A stretch of 64,000 bases of DNA from Eubacteriales bacterium (GTDB taxonomy: Bacteria; Bacillota; Clostridia; Lachnospirales; Lachnospiraceae), in NCBI GenBank assembly GCA_030536995.1, contig JAUNOY010000003.1, positions 1-64,000 on the forward strand, written 5' to 3'. Numbering within the stretch: the first letter of the stretch is position 1; the number at the start of each line of letters is the position of its first letter. The notes under the pieces were generated by a model. The model was not told the DNA's origin. It saw nothing but the letters and a program-made list of their open reading frames with translations, and did no database searches. This document shows, one piece after another, positions 24,496 through 33,294 of the stretch. The position numbers and the translations under genes are program-made.

Positions 24496-25686
24496 ATGGG
24501 ACGTTTTACATTACCCAGAGATCTTTATCATGGAAAAGGCGCTCTGGAGGCGCTGAAAACTTTTACCGGAAAGAAAGCTGTAGTTGTAGTAGGCGGCGGT
24601 TCAATGAAACGCTTCGGTTTCCTTGACAAGGCTGTATCCTATCTCGAAGAAGCTGGCATGGAAGTAAAATTAATCGAAAATGTGGAACCCGATCCAAGTG
24701 TTGAAACCGTTATGCGCGGTGCAAAAGTTATGCAGGAATTTGAACCTGACTGGATTGTAGCAATGGGCGGCGGCTCTCCAATCGACGCAGCCAAAGCTAT
24801 GTGGGCATTCTATGAATATCCGGAAACCACTTTTGAAGATCTGATTACTCCGTTCAGTTTTCCAACTCTTCGTACCAAAGCCCGCTTCTGCGCAATTTCT
24901 TCTACATCAGGAACTGCTACTGAAGTTACTGCTTTTGCAGTTATTACAGATTACCAGAAGGGCATTAAATATCCATTGGCAGATTTTAATATCACACCGG
25001 ATGTTGCAATCGTTGACCCGACTCTTGCTGAGACAATGCCTCCGAAATTAACCGCACACACAGGTATGGATGCTATGACTCATGCAGTAGAGGCTTATGT
25101 GTCAACTCTCCACTGCGACTATACAGATCCTCTTGCTCTTCATGCAATCAAAATGATCCACAATGACTTAAAAGCATCCTATGACGGGGACTTGGAAGCA
25201 AGAGACAGAATGCACAATGCACAGTGTCTGGCAGGTATGGCATTCTCCAACGCTCTCCTTGGTATCGTTCACTCTATGGCGCATAAGACAGGCGCTGCTT
25301 ATACAGGCGGTCACATTGTACATGGCTGCGCCAATGCAATGTATCTTCCGAGAGTCATCCAGTATAATGCGAAGGTTCCGGAAGCTGCCGTAAGATATGC
25401 TGAAATCGCAGATTTCATTAATCTCGGCGGAGAAACAACAGAAGAAAAAGTTGCTCTTCTTGTTGCAGAATTAAAGAAAATGAACGAAGCGCTCAATATT
25501 CCGAAAGGTATCTTCGAATACGAGGGCGGCATCATTGATGAAAAAGAATTCCTTGAGAAACTGCCTAATGTTGCAGAGCTTGCTATCGGCGATGCATGTA
25601 CAGGCTCCAATCCAAGACAGCCATCACAGGAAGATATGGAAAAACTTCTGAAAGCCTGCTATTACGGCGAAGATATTGATTTCTGA
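24496..25686 (+). CDS. Iron-containing alcohol dehydrogenase
   Basis: The product is 396 aa with AAAGGAG upstream. The N-terminal dinucleotide-binding half has GGGS and GGGSPIDAAKA (~residues 95-105). The C-terminal helical half carries the metal ligands in DAMTHAVEA and in IVHSMAHKTGA...HGCANA. It resembles the butanol/ethanol dehydrogenase branch and the dehydrogenase half of AdhE. It interconverts aldehydes and alcohols with NAD(P)H in fermentation. It is monocistronic, ending in a strong terminator. Confidence 0.93.
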   Translation: MGRFTLPRDLYHGKGALEALKTFTGKKAVVVVGGGSMKRFGFLDKAVSYLEEAGMEVKLIENVEPDPSVETVMRGAKVMQEFEPDWIVAMGGGSPIDAAKAMWAFYEYPETTFEDLITPFSFPTLRTKARFCAISSTSGTATEVTAFAVITDYQKGIKYPLADFNITPDVAIVDPTLAETMPPKLTAHTGMDAMTHAVEAYVSTLHCDYTDPLALHAIKMIHNDLKASYDGDLEARDRMHNAQCLAGMAFSNALLGIVHSMAHKTGAAYTGGHIVHGCANAMYLPRVIQYNAKVPEAAVRYAEIADFINLGGETTEEKVALLVAELKKMNEALNIPKGIFEYEGGIIDEKEFLEKLPNVAELAIGDACTGSNPRQPSQEDMEKLLKACYYGEDIDF

Positions 25687-25695
25687 TTTACACAG

Positions 25696-25742
25696 AAATC
25701 CCCTGCAGAATTGTTTTCTCACAATCCTGCAGGGGATTTTTT
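25696..25742. terminator. Bidirectional terminator
   Basis: AAATCCCCTGCAGaATTGT pairs with ACAATcCTGCAGGGGATTT and has T runs on both sides. It serves the dehydrogenase and the convergent PspC operon. Confidence 0.9.
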
Positions 25743-25769
25743 CATTTCATTTATATCAGATTTTCAGTC

Positions 25770-25955
25770 TCAGCCCCGGGGTATGATAATGGCAGCTACA
25801 ATATATGCCCAGATTCCTGCACCGCCGAAGCATGTGAGTACCACCCATGCCAAGCGCACCAGCGTCGGATCAATCTCAAAATATTCTGCAATACCACCAC
25901 ATACACCACAAAGCATACAATTGGCAGACGATTTATATAAACGTTTATTACTCAT
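25770..25955 (-). CDS. PspC-domain membrane protein
   Basis: The product is 61 aa with AGAAGGGG before the ATG. It is a complete minimal PspC domain: LYKSSANCMLCGVCGGIAEYFEIDPTLVRL, then one membrane helix (~38-57) ending IIIPRG. PspC proteins belong to envelope-stress responses. It is the last gene of the PadR-DUF1700-DUF4097-PspC operon. Confidence 0.9.
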   Translation of the reverse strand: MSNKRLYKSSANCMLCGVCGGIAEYFEIDPTLVRLAWVVLTCFGGAGIWAYIVAAIIIPRG

Positions 25956-26006
25956 ATGGACCCCTTCTTTCTAAACATCAATATTGTTATAAACAATTAT
26001 CTTTTT

Positions 26007-26945
26007 TTATTCAAACTCCACGTTGATTGTGCCGATACCGCACTCAAGATCAATATATTTCTTAGCTCCGGGATTATCTATCTGCTTTTCCTGAGCCAGA
26101 CCGCTGTACTCGTCGCCGTCAATCTGAATGCTTCCGATTCCACACTCCAGAGTATAGCTGTAATCGGATTTCTGACCGGAAATCTTCAAATCCATTGTTC
26201 CCATGCCACATTCACCGCTGATTTCCCTTGCATCCAAGCCTGTAAGATCCATAGTTCCAGCTCCTACTTCCAGATCTGTTTCAATAGCTGTAATACTGCC
26301 TGAATTTTTAAACTCTCCTGCACCAACAGAAATGTCAAGGCTGTTTGCTGCGAAATCACTCCTCAGATCCAGAATTCCGGAATCCACGGAAATCTCTGCA
26401 TCACGGAAAGTCGTTTCCTTCGGGTAAGAAACCTTCACTGTTCTTTTGGACTCTTTCTGCCTGCGTGTGCTGACAATCTCAAGACTGCTGCCTTCTTCTC
26501 TTACACTTATGTCTCCATAGAGATCGTTAATCACCTCTACTGTGACAGTATCATCTTCGTTCTCTTCCAGAATCAGCTCATCGTAGCAAAGATCTATTTC
26601 CAGATTATCCATCTGATGGAAGCTGTATACCTCTCCCTCACCGCTGTTTCTTCCCGCATCTGCCCTCACTGTATTTTCATCCGATAAGGCAACTGTCGTT
26701 TTTTCTATATCCCCTGTCTCCCAGTCATCATCGTAATCGTAATCGTCGTCATAATCATCGTCGTAATCCCCCCAGAAGTCGAAATTGTCGTCGTCCCATT
26801 CAAGAGGATGACGCACGCGATGTCTGATTTCCTGCCAGACGCCGTCGCTTCCTGCGCCCATGACCACTCCCGCTGTGGTAAGTCCGATACCAACTACACA
26901 CAATACAGCTGAAACAGTTACGATAACTTTCATAAATTTCTTCAT
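26007..26945 (-). CDS. DUF4097 (LiaG-like) membrane-anchored protein
   Basis: The product is 312 aa. There is an N-terminal membrane helix (~5-30), then an extremely acidic stretch around residues 50-75 (repeated Asp/Tyr). The right-handed beta-type DUF4097 domain (~110-312) has repeating L-L...G-G motifs such as SVDSGILDLRS, VGAGEFKNSG, VGAGTMDLTG, CGMGTMDLKI and CGIGTINVEFE. Proteins of this kind accompany PspC and DUF1700 genes in Firmicute envelope modules; the molecular role is unknown. The acidic run could bind cations or the positively charged envelope surface. Confidence 0.88.
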   Translation of the reverse strand: MKKFMKVIVTVSAVLCVVGIGLTTAGVVMGAGSDGVWQEIRHRVRHPLEWDDDNFDFWGDYDDDYDDDYDYDDDWETGDIEKTTVALSDENTVRADAGRNSGEGEVYSFHQMDNLEIDLCYDELILEENEDDTVTVEVINDLYGDISVREEGSSLEIVSTRRQKESKRTVKVSYPKETTFRDAEISVDSGILDLRSDFAANSLDISVGAGEFKNSGSITAIETDLEVGAGTMDLTGLDAREISGECGMGTMDLKISGQKSDYSYTLECGIGSIQIDGDEYSGLAQEKQIDNPGAKKYIDLECGIGTINVEFE

Positions 26946-26949
26946 AGGC

Positions 26950-27678
26950 TTACCTCACTTTCTTCTCCCGATGGAGCAAATCATAACAAAAATCAGTAAA
27001 CTTTCTTAATAATTTCGGAAATACCTTCGCTGCTGCCCAGAAAAGAGCCGCTGCAAGGAGAATTCCAACTGCCAGCATGATACAGGCAATTCCAAGCGTC
27101 AGAATTGCAGAAGCTGCAGAGCCGGCAAACAGGCTGATGCCCCAGACTCCCATTCCCAGAGCTCCGATAATAAGCCCCAGAGAAAGAACTCCCGCTCCGA
27201 ATACCAGAAGAAACGGAAGCAGAAGAATCGTTACCAGAACCCCAAGCACACCGCCTACTGCGCCTGTCAGAAACGGGGAAAGAAATACCAGCAGAATCAG
27301 GATTAAAGCAACTTTTCCGCTGCTTCTTGTCTTCCCTGCATGATACCCCCGCTCTGCGCGGTCCGCCTTTCTCTGCTCTCTCGAACTCCGAGAGTAGTCT
27401 CCTCTTTTCTCCGGCATTTGAGCATCATCTGCTGTTCTTGTATCCTCGTAGCCTTGCTCGGTATACTGTGCATATTCTTCACTGCTCTCCTTTAAATCTG
27501 CCTTGATAATCGCAGCTACCTTCCCCGGACTTCCAAGCTCACGGATGACCGCCGCCTCATTCTCCGGTCCTGCGTCGTCAAAGTAGCTCTCATAATAATC
27601 AAGGGCTTCGTCCCTTTCATCTTTCGGGATGTCAGCGAGCAATTTCTTCAATTGTTCCATAAATTGCACCCTGTTCAT
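26950..27678 (-). CDS. DUF1700 (HAAS-domain) membrane protein
   Basis: The product is 242 aa from the ATG at 27678, eight nt after GGAGG; a TTG two codons upstream overlaps the padR stop. An N-terminal helical HAAS domain (~1-70: FMEQLKKLLADIPKDERDEALDYYESYFDDAG) is followed by a charged linker and three to four membrane helices (~125-220). HAAS/DUF1700 proteins are usually paired with a PadR regulator, as here, and link membrane events to downstream envelope genes. Confidence 0.9.
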   Translation of the reverse strand: MNRVQFMEQLKKLLADIPKDERDEALDYYESYFDDAGPENEAAVIRELGSPGKVAAIIKADLKESSEEYAQYTEQGYEDTRTADDAQMPEKRGDYSRSSREQRKADRAERGYHAGKTRSSGKVALILILLVFLSPFLTGAVGGVLGVLVTILLLPFLLVFGAGVLSLGLIIGALGMGVWGISLFAGSAASAILTLGIACIMLAVGILLAAALFWAAAKVFPKLLRKFTDFCYDLLHREKKVR

Positions 27679-27680
27679 AA

Positions 27681-27998
27681 TCAAATTCCTCCCTCAAACA
27701 GTTTCGTAATCTTAGATGAGTAATTCTTCCATTCCACTTTATAGAGATTGAGCTGCGCCGCTCCCTTCTCCGTCAGTTTATAATATCTCCTGTTTCTTCC
27801 TGCATAAGCCATATCGTAGACTTCCAGGCAATCGTCCTTCTGCAGTCTCCGCAATACGGGATAAAGAGTGGACTCGGAAACGTCGAGAACGCCCCGTACA
27901 TCCTGCGTGATCTTATACCCGTAAGTTCCTTCTGCCTCGCTGGCAACAACCGCCAGAACAATCGCATCCAGAAGCGCGGCTCCTGTATTAAATACCAT
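27681..27998 (-). CDS. PadR-family transcriptional regulator
   Basis: The product is 105 aa. The winged helix has the family signatures TYGYKITQDV, SESTLYPVLRRLQKDDCLEVY and GRNRRYYKLTEKG. This is the short (PadR-s2) form with only a brief C-terminal helix. It is the first gene of the four-gene envelope operon. Its stop overlaps the start region of the DUF1700 gene. A perfect palindrome on its own -10 suggests that it represses the operon. Confidence 0.95.
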   Translation of the reverse strand: MVFNTGAALLDAIVLAVVASEAEGTYGYKITQDVRGVLDVSESTLYPVLRRLQKDDCLEVYDMAYAGRNRRYYKLTEKGAAQLNLYKVEWKNYSSKITKLFEGGI

Positions 27999-28054
27999 GG
28001 GCTCACTTCCTTCTGTTTTATATTATATAATTCTTTATATTGTTTTGATGATGA

Positions 28055-28085
28055 TATTATACGTTGTATAATATAGTTTTGTCAA
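28055..28085 (-). promoter_or_regulatory. padR-operon promoter with palindromic operator
   Basis: -35 TTGACA (28085-28080), 18-bp spacer, -10 TATAAT (28061-28056). The palindrome TATTATAC-AAC-GTATAATA (28055-28073) covers the -10, as expected for a PadR autorepressor. Confidence 0.75.
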
Positions 28086-28197
28086 TAGTATTTATGAAAA
28101 AAGTGTTTTCTATTATAATGAGTTAGAAAATTCGTTCCCATTCACAAAAACGAAATTTCCGAAACTATACGCCATTCTCAAAGAAAGGTAACACACT

Positions 28198-29607
28198 ATG
28201 AGCGATAACAATAAAATCCATCTTCTTCCCCAGCCCTTCCTTGACCGGATGAAAACCATGCTAGGGGAGGAATACGATACATTTCTGGACAGCTTCCGTG
28301 CCCCCCGAACCTTCGGACTGCGGGTAAACACATCCAAAATTTCCTGTGAAGAATTTGAACGTCTCTGTCCTTTCCCCATTACAAGGATTCCCTGGACAGA
28401 CAACGGCTACTTCTACAATGAGGAAAACCGTCCTTCCCGCTGCCCTTATTATCAGGCAGGGCTTTATTATCTTCAGGAACCAAGCGCTATGACGCCTGCT
28501 TCCCGCATCCCGATTGTTCCCGGAGATTTCGTCCTTGACCTCTGTGCTGCACCGGGAGGCAAAGCCACTGCTGCAGGCGCAGCCCTTAAAGGCGAAGGGC
28601 TTCTGGTTGCCAATGACATCAGCAATTCCCGGGCAAAGGCGCTTCTTCGTAATCTGGAGCTTTTCGGCATTCACAATGTATTTGCAGCAAATGAAACTCC
28701 TGCAAAACTTGAAAAAGCCTTCCCTGAATTTTTTGACAAAATCATCCTGGACGCTCCATGCTCAGGAGAAGGTATGTTCCGAAAAGAAGACGCCCTTGCC
28801 AGAGACTGGACGCCTGAGAAATCCCATGAGCTTGCCTCCATCCAGAAAGAGCTGATTCTGCAGGCTGCCAATATGCTCCGTCCGGGAGGACTGCTTCTCT
28901 ATTCCACCTGCACTTTCGCGCCTGAAGAAGATGAAGGAACTGTGTCTTTCCTTCTGGAAGAAAGAAATGATATGAAGCTTCTTGATATGGAAGGCTATGA
29001 AGGCTTCTCCTGCGGAGTTCCCCAGTGGGGAAACGGCGATGAACAGCTTACGAAATGTGTCCGTATCTTCCCTCATAAAATGAACGGAGAAGGACATTTC
29101 CTTGCCCTGTTCCAAAAAGAGGGAACTGCAATCCGTCCGGTAAATCTTCCAAACGTGAAGCCAGACAAAAATGCATTCTCTTTACTGGAAGGATTTTTAC
29201 ACGAAATCGGACTTTCTTCTCTCGGCGGTCATCCTTTTGACTGGAATAGAGTAGAGGTCAGAGGAAATAAGGTGTATTATCTTCCTCCTGTTACAGCCCC
29301 TTTCCGCGGACTTACTTTCCTTCGAAACGGTCTCTATCTGGGCGATCTGAAAAAGAACCGTTTCGAACCGGCACAGCCTTTTGCCCTTGCACTTCGCAAG
29401 GGTGAAGCTCAGGCAGTTATCTCCCTCAAAGCAGACGACCCGAGAATTCCCCGCTATTTAAAAGGGGAAACCCTGAACATTGACCCCGGAGAAGCCTCCA
29501 ATGAAAAAGGCTGGCACCTTCTCTGCGCCGACGGTTATCCCATAGGCTTCGGAAAGCTTGTCAACCATATCCTCAAAAATAAATATCCCGCAGGCTGGAG
29601 AGTTTAG
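28198..29607 (+). CDS. RsmF/NOL1-NOP2-Sun family RNA cytosine-C5 methyltransferase
   Basis: The product is 469 aa. The SAM-binding motif is VLDLCAAPGGKATAAG. The catalytic cysteines lie in DAPCSGEGMF and in the STCTFAPEEDEG motif, giving the two-cysteine mechanism of m5C enzymes. The C-terminal part (~310-469) matches the extra RsmF-type and PUA-like domains. It methylates rRNA, probably 16S, in the cytoplasm. The exact target base cannot be read from the sequence. Confidence 0.9.
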   Translation: MSDNNKIHLLPQPFLDRMKTMLGEEYDTFLDSFRAPRTFGLRVNTSKISCEEFERLCPFPITRIPWTDNGYFYNEENRPSRCPYYQAGLYYLQEPSAMTPASRIPIVPGDFVLDLCAAPGGKATAAGAALKGEGLLVANDISNSRAKALLRNLELFGIHNVFAANETPAKLEKAFPEFFDKIILDAPCSGEGMFRKEDALARDWTPEKSHELASIQKELILQAANMLRPGGLLLYSTCTFAPEEDEGTVSFLLEERNDMKLLDMEGYEGFSCGVPQWGNGDEQLTKCVRIFPHKMNGEGHFLALFQKEGTAIRPVNLPNVKPDKNAFSLLEGFLHEIGLSSLGGHPFDWNRVEVRGNKVYYLPPVTAPFRGLTFLRNGLYLGDLKKNRFEPAQPFALALRKGEAQAVISLKADDPRIPRYLKGETLNIDPGEASNEKGWHLLCADGYPIGFGKLVNHILKNKYPAGWRV

Positions 29608-29630
29608 CCTCTCCCCTGCGGGATATTTTA
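29581..29630. terminator. Bidirectional terminator overlapping two gene ends
   Basis: AAATATCCCGCAGG pairs with CCTGCGGGATATTT. It overlaps the last codons of the methyltransferase gene and the very end of addA. Confidence 0.85.
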
Positions 29631-32600
29631 TAACAGTATTGATTTTTTAAGAGTAAAGGAATAAATATATTTCTCTTTTACACACTTTCCTGTCATTCGT
29701 TCAAGCGCCTGAGCATAATCCGAAAGCTGGCTTTGATACATCTCGATCATCTTTCTCTCTCCGGCTTTATCTGTTTTATAATCCACAAGTACGATTCCAT
29801 CTTCCTCATAGAAGTAGGCGTCTATAATTCCCTGTACCAGTACAGTCTCATTTCCCTTCCATTCTTCCTCGATCTCTGAAGCTTTTCTGGATATAACAAA
29901 CGGCTGCTCTCTGCGAAGCTTCTTTCCGTCAAAAGCCTTCGCCATCCTCTTTCCCAGTTCCGATTCCAGAAATCCAAGTATATCTCTTACACGGATACAC
30001 GATGCTTCTTCCTGACTGAGCTTCTTCTGTTCCTGAAGTTCTCCGATAAGCAGTCGGACGTTTTCCTCTGAGACAGGGCGGCTGTAATCGATACATTCCA
30101 TAATCCTGTGATATGCCGTTCCTCTGGCTGCCCCTGTAAATTCCTCATCTTGTCCTTTCTGCACAAATCTCGGAATCACTGAAATGGTTTCTGTTTCTTT
30201 TGTTATGTTTTCTTCTCTGTCGTATTCTCCCTGCCAGCTTCTCTTTTTCAATTCCGAGACACTTACCTTCACAGGAATATCCTTCAGATAATCGTAGGGA
30301 TAAACAAAGGAAAAGCGTTCCTCAATTTCTTTTCTTACTTCTTCATCGTAAACCTTTTCTGTATCCCAGTCTGTCAGCGCCTGTTTTTCCATCTGAGCTC
30401 CTGTCTGATGAAGGATTTCTTCCTGAGCCATCTGTGAAGCTGTTACTTTCACAATTTCAAATTCTGCTGGATCGTCATAAAATCCTCTTTTTCCCCTGTC
30501 AGAGATTCCATACTCTTCCAGTAGCGGATCAAAGCTTCTGTGTCTTGCAAGAGCAGGCAGAACAAAGTCCCAGTAATTTTTCGCCTTCATCCTTGTTTCC
30601 ATAGAAAGCAGCTCTTCTTCTGAATCACGATACCTTGCCAGCTTGTACATCAGTTTTTCCATCTTATTTACTGTTCCTGTCAGAAGCAGCTTTTCTTTTG
30701 CCCTTGTCAGAGCCACATAAAGAACACGCAGTTCTTCTCCCAGACTTTCTTTTACAAGCTGACGCCTTATCATCTGTTTATTCAGGGAAGAAGCCACTAT
30801 TCTTTTTCCGGGCAGGATAACGTCTGCTCCAAGTCCCAGTTCCGGATGAATGAGGAGAGCAGCATTCATATCCTGAAAATTAAACTGTTTCCCCATTCCT
30901 GCCACAAAGACAACAGGAAACTCAAGCCCCTTACTCTTATGAATGGTCATGATCTCTACTGTTTTGCTTCCTGCCCCTAAAAGGCTGACTTCCCCGTAAT
31001 CCACTTCATATTTCTGAAGCTGTTCAATATAGCGGACAAAGTTAAACAATCCTCTGTAGCTTGTTTTTTCGTAATCCATTGCCTTTTCCACAAGCATGGA
31101 CAAGTTTGCATATCTCTGTTCGCCTCCCGGCATGGCACGGGCATAATTTCCATATCCCGTTTCCTTCAGAATATACAGAATCAACTGGTGAACCGGCGTA
31201 TAGGCTGCCATTTTTCGTACTCTTTCCAATAAGTCCAGAAATTTTTTCAGCTTTTCTCCAAGTTCATCTTCCCCCTGACAGGCGCAGACGCTCTCATATA
31301 AAAGCCCTTCCTGTGTCTTTGCTTTCATCTCTGCCAGTTCCTGCGAAGTACAGCCTACCATAGGAGAACGCAGCACCCCCGCAAGAGGAATATCCTGTAA
31401 AGGATTGTCACATACTTTCAGATAATTGAGAACAGTCACGACCTCAGATGCGGAGAAATATCCTGTTCTGGACGCACAGTATACAGGAATCCCCTGTACA
31501 GACAACACCTCACGGAAAGGCTCAGCCCATCCGTAAGCGCTTCGAAGAAGTATCACAATATCCCCGTATTCCACAGGGCGGTAATCTCCTGTCTCTTTAT
31601 CCAGAATCTTCTCTTTTCCTACTATGGCTTTAATCTTCTGCGCGATGGCAAGGGCTTCCAGTTCCACCGCATTTTGTTCGCCCAATTCCTCCTCCAGTTC
31701 TTCGCCGTCTTTTTCTACCAGAAGAACCTCTGTTTTCAGGAAATCCTTATCTTCCCCTTCCGGAAAAACAGCGCCCGGATAAAGAGCGGCCGATTCATCG
31801 TATGTGATACCTCCCAAGTCTTCTCCCATCAACTGTCGGAAAATATAATTGACAGCTTCCAGAACTTCCTTTCTGCTCCGGAAATTTTTGTGAAGGTCTA
31901 TTCTCTGTTCCTTGCTGTCTTCTGTAGAATATGTCTTATACTTTTCCATAAAGAGTTCCGGTCTTGCCAAACGGAAGCGGTAAATGCTCTGTTTCACATC
32001 TCCCACCATAAAGATGTTCTTTCTGCCATTTATCCAGCCTGACACACAGTTTGTAAGCATCTCCTGCACCAGATTGCTGTCCTGATACTCGTCCACCAGA
32101 ACCTCGTCATATTTCTCAGACAACTCTCTTGCAGCCTGACTCATCTTTGCCTCGTCCCCGTCTTCTGCCATCAGTATTTCCAAAGCGAAATGCTCCATAT
32201 CCGTAAAATCCAGAATGTTTTTATCACGCTTGGCAGCTCCGTAACGCTCCATAAAAGCAAGAGTCAATTCCACAAGAATCTCCATCGGCACTTTCGCAAG
32301 CTTTATAAATTCCAGAAGTTCCTCCTGTGTGTTATGGAAAAACCGGGATCCAAGCCCTTTTATAATATCTTTTGCCCCTTCCCGAAGCTCTTTTACATTT
32401 TCTTTTTTGCGAATATCCGCATCCATCTTTTTCGCCGAAAGTCTGGCAAAGGACGGCTTAACAAGAAGCGACGATATTTCGTCGTAATCCTTTTTTTCCG
32501 CAAGCTGCAAAAGCGTATGAAGCATTGTCAGATCGCTGTCCAGCGCATCCTCGTAAAGATACGGTCCGTCCGGCTCCTGACAGATTCTCTTCGCAGTTTC

Positions 32601-33293
32601 AATCAGTTCTTCTGCTCCGTCAAGTTCTTCCTTTGCAGTATCCCATAACAATTTCATCCATTTTGTCTCTTCTAATTCTTTATTGGATGATATTTCATAA
32701 CTTTCAAGACATTCATCCAGCCATTTTTGCGGATACGGATTACTCATGGCAGATTCATAAAGCTTCAGGATTAATTCCTCAAGCCCTTCGTCTGTCTTTC
32801 CGGATGCATAACATTCCACGAACCTGGTATATCTTTCCTCTCCTGAGGCATACCATTCTTCCAGAATCTCTTTCAACACATCCTTTTTCAGAAGCTTAAG
32901 CTCCCCCTCATCTCCTGTGCGATATCCGGGGTCAAGACCGATAAGATGAAAATAATTCCGTATGATATACGCGCAGAAACCGTCAATAGTTGTAATCTGC
33001 GCCGTATGGATTAAATTTGACTGCTTCTGAAGATGTTCATTTTCCGGCTCCTCACAGATGGCTTTTTCCAGCGCTTTCGTAATTCGTTCTTTCATCTCCC
33101 CGGCAGCTGCCCTTGTAAAAGTCATGATCAAAAGCCTGTCTATGTCCACAGGATTCGTTTTGTCCATGATTTTACTCAGAATTCGCTCTACCAGAACTGC
33201 CGTCTTTCCGGAGCCGGCAGCTGCGCTAACTAAAATATTGCGGTTTCGCAGGGAAATTACCTTCTTTTGTTCTTCTGTCCATTTCGTAGCCAT
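29628..33293 (-). CDS. addA: AddA helicase-nuclease subunit
   Basis: The product is 1221 aa. UvrD-type helicase: Walker A AAAGSGKT (25-31), motif II DEYQDS, motif III VGDVKQSIYRFR, late motifs EIMTIHKSKGLEFPVVF and LYVALTRAKEKL. The C-terminal RecB-type nuclease shows the catalytic GIIDAYF...VDYKTDKA. It processes double-strand breaks and loads recombinase at Chi-like sites together with AddB. The start lies a single base after the addB stop, preceded by GGAGGAATGGTGA, so the two are coupled. Confidence 0.97.
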   Translation of the reverse strand: MATKWTEEQKKVISLRNRNILVSAAAGSGKTAVLVERILSKIMDKTNPVDIDRLLIMTFTRAAAGEMKERITKALEKAICEEPENEHLQKQSNLIHTAQITTIDGFCAYIIRNYFHLIGLDPGYRTGDEGELKLLKKDVLKEILEEWYASGEERYTRFVECYASGKTDEGLEELILKLYESAMSNPYPQKWLDECLESYEISSNKELEETKWMKLLWDTAKEELDGAEELIETAKRICQEPDGPYLYEDALDSDLTMLHTLLQLAEKKDYDEISSLLVKPSFARLSAKKMDADIRKKENVKELREGAKDIIKGLGSRFFHNTQEELLEFIKLAKVPMEILVELTLAFMERYGAAKRDKNILDFTDMEHFALEILMAEDGDEAKMSQAARELSEKYDEVLVDEYQDSNLVQEMLTNCVSGWINGRKNIFMVGDVKQSIYRFRLARPELFMEKYKTYSTEDSKEQRIDLHKNFRSRKEVLEAVNYIFRQLMGEDLGGITYDESAALYPGAVFPEGEDKDFLKTEVLLVEKDGEELEEELGEQNAVELEALAIAQKIKAIVGKEKILDKETGDYRPVEYGDIVILLRSAYGWAEPFREVLSVQGIPVYCASRTGYFSASEVVTVLNYLKVCDNPLQDIPLAGVLRSPMVGCTSQELAEMKAKTQEGLLYESVCACQGEDELGEKLKKFLDLLERVRKMAAYTPVHQLILYILKETGYGNYARAMPGGEQRYANLSMLVEKAMDYEKTSYRGLFNFVRYIEQLQKYEVDYGEVSLLGAGSKTVEIMTIHKSKGLEFPVVFVAGMGKQFNFQDMNAALLIHPELGLGADVILPGKRIVASSLNKQMIRRQLVKESLGEELRVLYVALTRAKEKLLLTGTVNKMEKLMYKLARYRDSEEELLSMETRMKAKNYWDFVLPALARHRSFDPLLEEYGISDRGKRGFYDDPAEFEIVKVTASQMAQEEILHQTGAQMEKQALTDWDTEKVYDEEVRKEIEERFSFVYPYDYLKDIPVKVSVSELKKRSWQGEYDREENITKETETISVIPRFVQKGQDEEFTGAARGTAYHRIMECIDYSRPVSEENVRLLIGELQEQKKLSQEEASCIRVRDILGFLESELGKRMAKAFDGKKLRREQPFVISRKASEIEEEWKGNETVLVQGIIDAYFYEEDGIVLVDYKTDKAGERKMIEMYQSQLSDYAQALERMTGKCVKEKYIYSFTLKKSILL

Positions 33294-33294
33294 T